Below, one piece after another: positions 57,060 to 64,000 of a DNA stretch of 64,000 bases. Position 1 is the stretch's first letter, and each line of letters opens with the position of its first letter. Under the pieces are notes generated by a model that was given only the letters and a program-made list of their open reading frames with translations, searched no databases and was not told the origin of the DNA. A program made the translations under genes and the position numbers. The stretch is from contig CM043949.1 of NCBI GenBank assembly GCA_014529385.2, positions 108,683,977-108,747,976 on the forward strand, given 5' to 3'. The DNA comes from Adiantum capillus-veneris (lineage: Eukaryota; Streptophyta; Polypodiopsida; Polypodiales; Pteridaceae).

Positions 57060-58435
57060 TTAGCGATGTCGCTATTGCCCCTTGGCTTTTTCAAAAATTT
57101 TATTTTTATCTTTTATTTTTTACCCCTTTGTGGGCTCAACCTTGCACTACTCTATTGGCTTGATTTTGACTTTTTCCCTCTCTCTATCCGACTCCTCACC
57201 TCTCTCTTCTTTTCCTCTCTCCATTTGGCCCCCCTTTGGTCTGGCTTCAACCTTACCCTCTGCCTTGGTTTGTCCTTTGCTCTTAGCTTGACGCCATATT
57301 GGCCGCCATCGGACCCGGTCTCCTCTCACATGCGGGCGCCCGCCACCGTGCCGCCCCGCCCGACCAAAACCGCCGTAGACAGCACCCTGCAGGGCCACCA
57401 CCCGCCGACTCCATAGCCAAAAGCTCATGGAGCTCATTGCTCGCCTCAATACACCCAAATGGCGCCTCTTTGCAGCCCTTATACCCCATGGCACTGCCTC
57501 ATGGTTACGCATATGGGTTTGCCGCTTTGCCACGTGGCACCCCGTGGGGTGGTAGTTTTTGGAGCCTTCGAAGCCCCTTCAAAAACCTCCCATTTTAATT
57601 AAAAAGAAGTTTTTTTTTGTTCTCCAGGCTTTACTTTATCGCCCCAGGGTCAGATCTTCAAACCGCAAAGCCATGCCGGGTCTTTGCTGCATTGGCCCCT
57701 GAGCCGTGCAAACCTCACCACATTCCGACTCTCCTGAGTTTGCTATCCAAGGCCACAAAAAACGGAAAAAATCATCTGCAAACCTTTCCCTGCCCACAGC
57801 TCCCAACTTCATCTTCCTGTATCTAGCCGACCAAGCATCCGATTGACAAGCCGTCGATTCATGCTAACTCCACATGATGCATACTATCACCAAGAGGCTT
57901 GGCGAGGCTGAAAGGATGCCAGATGGTGCATTCTCCAGTGCGGTCATATGAGCTCAGACCCGGCCCCCATAAAAAATTCAACTGACCTTAACTTGCTATC
58001 CAGAGCTCCGATTCGCAATCCGAAAAGATGGGCATGCTCGTAACTCTAGCTCTACACATGTATGCACTGACACTAGCCCGGGCCATCTTTCCCCAGCTGT
58101 CCCGTCCGTCGGGGATCTGCAACATACTCTACCTTTAAACTTTGATATCTTGCACACCGGGGCTCCGTTTAATGAGCCGTCTAGACCGGCTTCTAGAGCA
58201 CACTGAACACTACATTCTAGAGCTCTGACTTGGCATTTCGGACACCTTCATCTACCATCCCATCTGGACCATCCCGCAACACTTCTGGCCTAAAAAAACG
58301 CTTTAGACATACTTTTCCGCTATCCTCTGGTTGCCCAGGTCCTTGGCACTCACCCTAGCCTTCTGCACTGCACTTGCCGGCTGCCTCTGCCTGGCATAGA
58401 CCATCTCCTAGTTTTGACCAACTTTGGATGCACCA

Positions 58436-59905
58436 ATGCAGCTCCCTCTCAAAGGAGAACCCAAGTTTCAACGGTAGTGCCCCCACCAAAAGAACGAGAA
58501 AGAAGCGAGTCTCCTGTCACCTTAGCGAAGATGGCTCCATGAAGATGGCAAGCAAAGCGCTCTCCAACACCCCTTAAATGGAGAAGACCATCGCATACTT
58601 CTCTACACCATAATTCAAAGAGGGAAGATAGAAAACAAGAGAAGAAACGAGAAAGGGGTCACCCTCTTCTCCATCTTCCTCATCCTCTTCCTCTTTTGAA
58701 TAAAGTGATGGTGCAGACAAGGAGGAACAAGGGAAGAAAAAGGCAAGAAAGGGGTCACCCTCTTCTCCATCCTCCTCATACTCTTCCTCTTCTAAAGAAA
58801 GTGATGGTGCAGATCTTGAACCACCTAAAAGGAGAGGCCATAGGAAATCCTATGCCGCTTGGAAGAGGTTGTCCAAGCTCAAAAAGTTCAAAGAGGGAGG
58901 AAAGAACATCTCTTTCCTTACCTACGATGGCACTTTTGGTGCTACAAACAAAGTCTTGGCCTTTATCCAACAATTCGATGCGGCGTTTGAAGATGAGGGC
59001 TTCACAGAGTCCTCTAAGCTACACCATGTAGCTATGCATTTTCAAAATTCCTCCAGGCAATGGTGGTCTAGCCTTCGAGCAAACAGTGAAGCTCCACAAA
59101 CATGGAAAATTTTAAGAGCTTCCATCATGAAAAAGCTTTTGGCTACCGATGCCAAAGACAAAGTACTCACCGAATGGAAAAGCTTGAAGCTCTCTCCCTA
59201 CGAATCTATTCACGAATATGTAGACAAGTTTTGAGATTGACACCTCAAAGCCACTGTCTTCAAAAAGATGGATTTTGGAGAGCAAAAACAACAATTTGTG
59301 CGGGTTTAACTGAGGATATGGCGAAGTATGTTAACTCCCAAAGGCCACGCACCATATCTGTGGTCATACACCATACCATGGTGGATTCAAAAATCAATTT
59401 CCAACAAGGGGCTAAGAGAAATCTTAAGCCCACGGAAAATAAGGACCGTAACGAGCCTAAGGGCAAGGACAACATCCAAAAGTCTCCCAAAGGCAACTCC
59501 AACAACTACAAAGCTAAGGAGAAGGGAGTTTATAAAGGAAAAAATAAACTCTCTCTTGAAGAGCTAGAGCATTATCGAAAAGATAACCGTTGTTTCAAGT
59601 GCAGGGAGAAAGGGCATGCCTATTGTGCTTGTCCCCACAAGAATACACATAATGAGCCTCCTAGAGCTACCTTGGTCAAAATTCAAGAAGAGGATGCTCA
59701 TCATAAAGGATCTCCTCTATGCCATGCTTGGGAAAAGGTAAGAGAATATGATGCTTTCATTCTCTTTGACCCTGGTTCTACTCACAATCTCATATCCACG
59801 GAGTTGGCCACCAAGCTAGGCATCCAAGCCTATGAGATAGGAGATGTCCTACCTGTCGATGGTGCTTTCAAGGGGCAAGAAGCCTCAATCACTCCCTTAA
59901 TTGGG
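58436..59905 (+). pseudogene. element D gag remainder and start of protease
   Basis: It continues the gag of D after element E: the basic region, FLTYDGTFGAT, capsid segment, a TGG to TGA stop near 59233, CCHC knuckle (CFKCREKGHAYCAC) and the protease start LFDPGSTHN, ending at TPLIG where the LTR of G begins. Further frame changes occur near 58690 and 59280. The protease motif here is the presumed ancestral D-P-G. Confidence 0.88.
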
Positions 59906-60487
59906 TGTGCGCTCCTTGCCGCACTGTCGAAGCAAGGGACTTGCCGATACACCGTGTACGAGCCGCAGACGGCTCCAAGCACACAACTAGTTTAACTAGT
60001 AAGCTCAAAGAGGGCAATGGTGTGTCACTCACCGCCTTATGCTCCTGCCGTAGAGGATTCCTCGCCGCGAAGAAGAGGGAGACGCCGCTACACCACGCTC
60101 AACCGCCTCGCCGCCGTCGTGCCGCCGCAACGCTCGATCACACACACACACTCTCACATTCTCTCTCTCTCTCACACGCACACACACAAGGAGATGGTGA
60201 AGGAGAAGGTGGAGATGGAGCAAGAGCAACTTCTATTGCACAATGAGAGAATGACTCAATTTTAGGTTTAATTGGCTTTTATGTGAGCTCACCCCATTCA
60301 CACTTGGGCGCCCATGCTTAGCCAACTAACCCTAGCATGTTCGTGTTAGAGTGCGCCTCTCATCGGCGATCACTCTACCTTTCCCTATTGGACCGACAAG
60401 CCCGGTGCCTGACTCTACTTAAATAACTAATACGTTTACAGTGTCCGTCGTAGGCGATAGGGTGCCCGTGAGCCACGAGGGTTAACA
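59906..60487 (-). repeat. 3' LTR of element G
   Basis: It is about 582 bp, bounded by TGTGCGCTCC at the break in element D and GGGTTAACA before the purine tract. It contains short CA and CT microsatellites at 60135-60190. Confidence 0.75.
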
Positions 60488-60500
60488 TTGCCCCCCTTCC
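60488..60500 (-). promoter_or_regulatory. polypurine tract of element G
   Basis: The minus strand reads GGAAGGGGGGCAA immediately before the LTR start TGTTAACCC. Confidence 0.75.
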
Positions 60501-61702
60501 TGATGTAGATTCCGTCCTCGGAATCTATTGAGTTGAAGCTTGGTATGTCCATGTTGTAGAGCATCTAGATTTGAATCTGCAAGGCAAAGTCACTGTTTTA
60601 GCAAGCGGAATTATATTGCCATAAATCATGAGGGGAATGTAAAGTATATGTGGAAATGAGTAAATGCAAGATTTATGAAATGTTAGACTGCCATTAAGGA
60701 CAAATAAATTGCACTTTGAGTTAATCAAGAGTTTTGAGCTTATGGGTGAGTCTATCAATTAGTTAGCTATGACTAAGGTTAAAACAACTACTCTAGTACT
60801 AGCTAAGCTAAGAAGATTATCTAAATGCAAGATTCCCTAATTATGCTTTTCAGCTTTGATTAGCCAACTCGCTCTCACAACTGCAAACAAAAGCTTGAAA
60901 TGTGAACTGTAAGCTCAATGGAAGTCTTTTAATTTTTTATTTTTTATTTTTTTTAATACTTTTTTACTTTAGGTCACAATCATGTGACGTGTGTGCTTAT
61001 TTTGTATGTCCGGGGTTTTTTGCTTCTCAAGGAAAAGCGCCCGCACTGGGAACCTCTAGGGCTCTAGTACCATAGACAATACATGTGAGTGAAGTACCAA
61101 TTCAAGCCAGGATTTCTCTTCCAGCGTACGATTTTTCATTTGTGGCACTTATGTTGTTTTTTTTTTGCTTCCATTTCCTTGGTATTCGCACTAGTGTTTT
61201 TTGTTGTTTGAGTGAGCAAGCCTTTCTCTGCCTAAAACATTCCTAAGGTCTCAAATACTCGGATAATTTTATTAGCTAGGCCTAGTGGTCAAGTAAATGA
61301 GTTAACCTAAAGTCACGGTCTCCTAATCTCCAGGCTCATCCATAAGATTAAACTGGAGTTCAATCAACTTAAGCAAAGACAAATTTATACATCTATAATG
61401 GCAGATAACATCATAACTATTGCACTCAAACAAAGAATGAAAAATCATTATTAGCAATTACACATATCCACCAACATGAATCATGGAAAGTAGTACACCT
61501 GGAGGTATGGAGTGGCTCATTTCGTTGAAGCAGATGTCCTCAGCCATGTGGATGGAGATCCATATAAGTCCTACCTAACACATCCAAAAATAGGCACTAT
61601 ACCTCTAGGAGGCATGTCAGTGTGAAAAATTAAAACTCCTAAAAAACAAACTCAAAACACAATCTAGACCCCTAACCTACCTATCTGTCACCCTTTTTAG
61701 CA
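60501..61702. other. element G non-coding region between ORF and 3' LTR
   Basis: About 1.2 kb of AT-rich sequence without a supported gene on either strand. It includes T-rich runs at about 60930-60970 and 61150-61165. Confidence 0.5.
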
Positions 61703-62134
61703 TCAAGGGAAGAGGATATTATATAAACCGGGTGGCCACCCTAAGGCTAGGTCTCTATCCTCATCATCTAGATAAATAAAATCGTTGTCCGTGAGGCCAT
61801 AGTCTTCCTCAGTCTCTATTAGTTCCTCTTCATCATCCTCTTGTGCAAGCATGCTAATCAAGAACCTCGCGATGCGTGGATACTCATGTTGTGCAAAAGA
61901 ATAAGCATGTGCCATTGGAGACACATTCGCTACTGGGTAGGGATCACTAGTTAGCCATAGACGTATCAGCCATTCTAACTCCTCAAAATTTCTCTCACAT
62001 GCAAGGCTCTCTATCAAATCCCATTCGCAAGAAAGTATAGGGTAGCATACGTAGAACACTTGAGCAAAAGACAAAGGGTACCTTTCATAAAAAATAGAAG
62101 TGCATGCCTCTGGTGAAGTAGCCATTTCTGACAA
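61703..62134 (-). CDS. acidic 143-residue ORF of element G, unknown
   Basis: A complete frame runs from ATG (62134) to a stop at 61703. The first 90 residues are hydrophobic and aromatic with several Cys (YPLSFAQVFYVCYPILSCEW, ACERNFEELEWLIRLWLTSD). The last 50 are strongly acidic (LAQEDDEEELIETEEDYGL). There is no signal peptide or clear membrane span. I do not recognise it. It lies where some plant Gypsy lineages carry extra ORFs. Confidence 0.5.
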   Translation of the reverse strand: MSEMATSPEACTSIFYERYPLSFAQVFYVCYPILSCEWDLIESLACERNFEELEWLIRLWLTSDPYPVANVSPMAHAYSFAQHEYPRIARFLISMLAQEDDEEELIETEEDYGLTDNDFIYLDDEDRDLALGWPPGLYNILFP

Positions 62135-62408
62135 GACAGATAGATTTGGTTAGGCCTTTAAAACATAAGAGTTGTTTTTGTGTGTTGCTTGAATTGACAC
62201 GGTGAATTTGGACTTATATGTAAGATCTGATAGGGTCCTCTCTCGTTGCTAGTCGCTCTTGCTCTTTACTATTTTTGTTTTTTGTGAGTATAAGGCTATA
62301 TATATACATTCCCTAAGATTGGAATTGAGAGGTCAGGGAGGAAGGTTGAGAGGGGAGCGAGTGAATGATTGATATTGTTAGCAAACACTCCCCCCTTCCT
62401 TGGGTAGA
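62135..62408. other. spacer between the two element G reading frames
   Basis: About 270 bp with no coding sequence supported. It may act as leader for the 143-residue ORF. Confidence 0.4.
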
Positions 62409-63983
62409 TCATACCTTTTGGAAGGAGGTCGTCACCTTTTGAAACCAATTGTTCCAAGTTGTTATGGGTGAAGGTTTTAACCAATAGTTTTCGACCGCCC
62501 TATGCGTTTCATCTAGTTGCAAGGGTGGTAAGGTACTCTCCCATGATTTTATTGGCAACGTTGTTGTAGGTGGTGAACTTACCCCGAGAGGTGCAAACTC
62601 TTTCGTGCTTGTATGGATATGTACAGTGGTAGGTGGAGGTTGTGTCGAAGCTTCTATTTGCGTATAGGAACTACATGAAGAGCAAGAAGCTTCATTTGAT
62701 TTCCCTGTTCCTGAGCTAGGTGGAACAAATCGTTCTTTCTTTGGTACCCAAACTAGCTCTAGATCGGGTGTGTAACATTCCATGATTTTTTCTTTTCCGC
62801 GATTTTCAATTTGTTTTGGAGCCACAGGATTGGGTTTACATGGGCCAGGTGACAGGTAAGAGTACACTTTACGTTTGGGCACCCAGATTTGATCATTTCC
62901 TTCATAGTATCCTTGGGCTTCCAATAGTCGTTTAGGAATCCAACGCAACGTTTCTTTACATTTCTTGGAGTGAGTGGGACGGTTCTTACAAGGTTTCCGT
63001 TTTTTTGCATCAACCATGCTCACTACAGAGGCTTTAGGGACCCACTTGTATGTTTTCTGTGTTATATTAGGATGGTTCTTGTGTGTCTCAAGCTTTCTTT
63101 CAACTACATCAGTTGAAGCTCTAGAGAGTTGGGCTATGGGGACGTATGGTTCAACCTCCTGGACATGCAATGTCTTGGGTTTTATTTCCTTAGGCAATAT
63201 CTCAGGGACTATGGCTTGAGTGGTAGGGCTAAGAGTTGGTTTTTGCGTTGTAACACCCCCAGTCCCCCAATCAATAGTGCATTTGGTGGCTATCATTCAC
63301 GTGCGGCCTAGGTTTATATTACCCTCCATAGTTCCAGTAGGCATGACCAAAAAGTCTTGAGCTACAATCCCATTGTCATAATTGACAGAAGTGTGCCAGA
63401 TTTCAAAAACCGTAGTTTTTTTCTTGTTGACACCCTTGACTTGGATAATACTCTCAGATAGAGGTGGCTTCCCTAATTGACACCACACCCCATAGGATAG
63501 CAGATTATATTTAGCACCCGTGTCCAATAAGGCGTTATATAGCACTTTTCCATAGGCACTATTTAACTCAATGGGGTATCGTAGAGGTGTGTCAGAGTCC
63601 AACCCATCCTCTTCGATTTCCACCTGGAACGCATTTGTGACTCCAAGGTTAGCCTCTCGTTTTTGTCTTATACGTTGTTGTCGCTCCTTAGCCTCAGCCT
63701 GAGCTTGTATCTTGTTTAACTCGGTTTGTGCTTTGGCGGCCTTCTTTTGATGAATGGCCCGTAGTTCTTCTTGGCTTAAAGGATCATAATATCTTTTGAA
63801 TTTACTCCCATTGAGGAATCCAATGGTTTCAACTCCATCAAGAGTTTCCACACGAAGGGTACCTTGTGGGGTAATTTCACATACTCTATATGGTCCTTTA
63901 CCAGCATATTTCAACTTTTTCTTCTCTTTACGTACTCCATACATAAGGACTTTATCACCAACTTTGATGTCCTTGTCCTTCAC
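62409..63983 (-). pseudogene. element G integrase C-terminus + retropepsin + W-P-K repeat polyprotein, one TGA
   Basis: One minus-strand frame runs from the window edge region to 62409, broken only by TGA at 63297-63299. Order: integrase C-terminal domain (DKVLMYGVRKEKKKLKYAGK, GPYRVCEI, FLNGSKFKRYY), a Gln/Lys/Ala coiled linker, then a retropepsin with LLDTGAKYNLLSYGVW. The flap-to-end region has INLGRT, the TGA, then MIATKCTIDWG. Retropepsins usually read LGR-x-W here, so the TGA probably replaces a TGG Trp codon. Downstream are four W-[VI]-P-K motifs (YKWVPKAS, LRWIPKRL, QIWVPKRK, LVWVPKKE) about 30-45 residues apart, and a Ser/Thr/Pro-rich tail. Protease after integrase is unusual for both Gypsy and Copia. 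Confidence 0.75.
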
Positions 63984-64000
63984 ATGGCGATCAAACCACT

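Larger units (their letters stand above)
59906..64000 (-). mobile_element. element G: LTR retrotransposon with post-integrase protease (partial)
   Basis: The minus-strand element enters from the right edge of the window. Its 3' LTR (59906-60487, TGTGCG...TTAACA on the plus strand) interrupts the protease of element D and is preceded by a purine tract. Upstream in its own direction lie the acidic 143-residue ORF, a W-[VI]-P-K repeat region, a retropepsin and the integrase C-terminal domain. The GPYRV-type integrase end points to Ty3/Gypsy. The remaining pol, gag and 5' LTR lie outside the window, so the duplication (expected TTGGG, 59901-59905) cannot be checked. Confidence 0.8.

Overview
The window is repeat-rich nuclear DNA from a land plant, probably one with a large genome such as a fern, gymnosperm or lycophyte; the exact clade cannot be decided from sequence alone. 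The evidence is Ty3/Gypsy elements primed by the plant initiator-Met tRNA (TGGTATCAGAGC), a CACTA transposon with TNP2/TNPA genes, a dual-RNase-H Tat-type Gypsy element, phase-consistent GT-AG introns and long microsatellites. No rRNA, tRNA, CRISPR array or bacterial operon was seen. I see no intact ordinary host gene. Nearly everything is a mobile element, and several can be closed exactly by target-site duplications.

Layout: 1-5364 is old decayed DNA with faint minus-strand coding remnants. Element A (5370-19814, minus) is a decayed Gypsy chromovirus with TSD CATGC. Its 3' LTR was split by a 6.1-kb CACTA transposon (5500-11564, TSD TTA), and A's other LTR preserves the empty site. Element A itself sits in an old Gypsy integrase fragment (19820-20583). 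Element B (20584-27797, plus) is a non-autonomous Gypsy derivative with a 4.76-kb LTR that carries a very regular 152-bp tandem array. It keeps only a gag stub and a chromodomain tail, and its 3' LTR is cut off at 27797.

The stretch 27798-38574 is the most unusual part. It holds a spliced plus-strand gene for a putative DDE-type transposase of a kind I associate with uncharacterised animal proteins. Convergent to it is a multi-exon minus-strand gene, apparently frameshifted, that combines a coiled coil, a RING-like finger, an acidic 80-residue repeat and an FCP1/NIF-like phosphatase domain. The introns of both genes carry the same palindromic minisatellite (TGCTATATAGCA), which suggests one large two-gene mobile unit.

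From 38575 to the end is a nest. Element D (plus chromovirus) was hit by Tat-type element E (39630-58435, minus), which was hit by element F (43998-52912, plus; TSD TCCAA). F has LTRs that look identical by eye, so it is very young, yet its gag is frameshifted and its protease motif altered. Element G (59906 to beyond the window, minus) then inserted into D. G has an unusual coding order: integrase C-terminus, then a retropepsin, then a W-[VI]-P-K repeat region, with the frame broken by one TGA at what should be the protease Trp codon, followed by a separate acidic 143-residue ORF.
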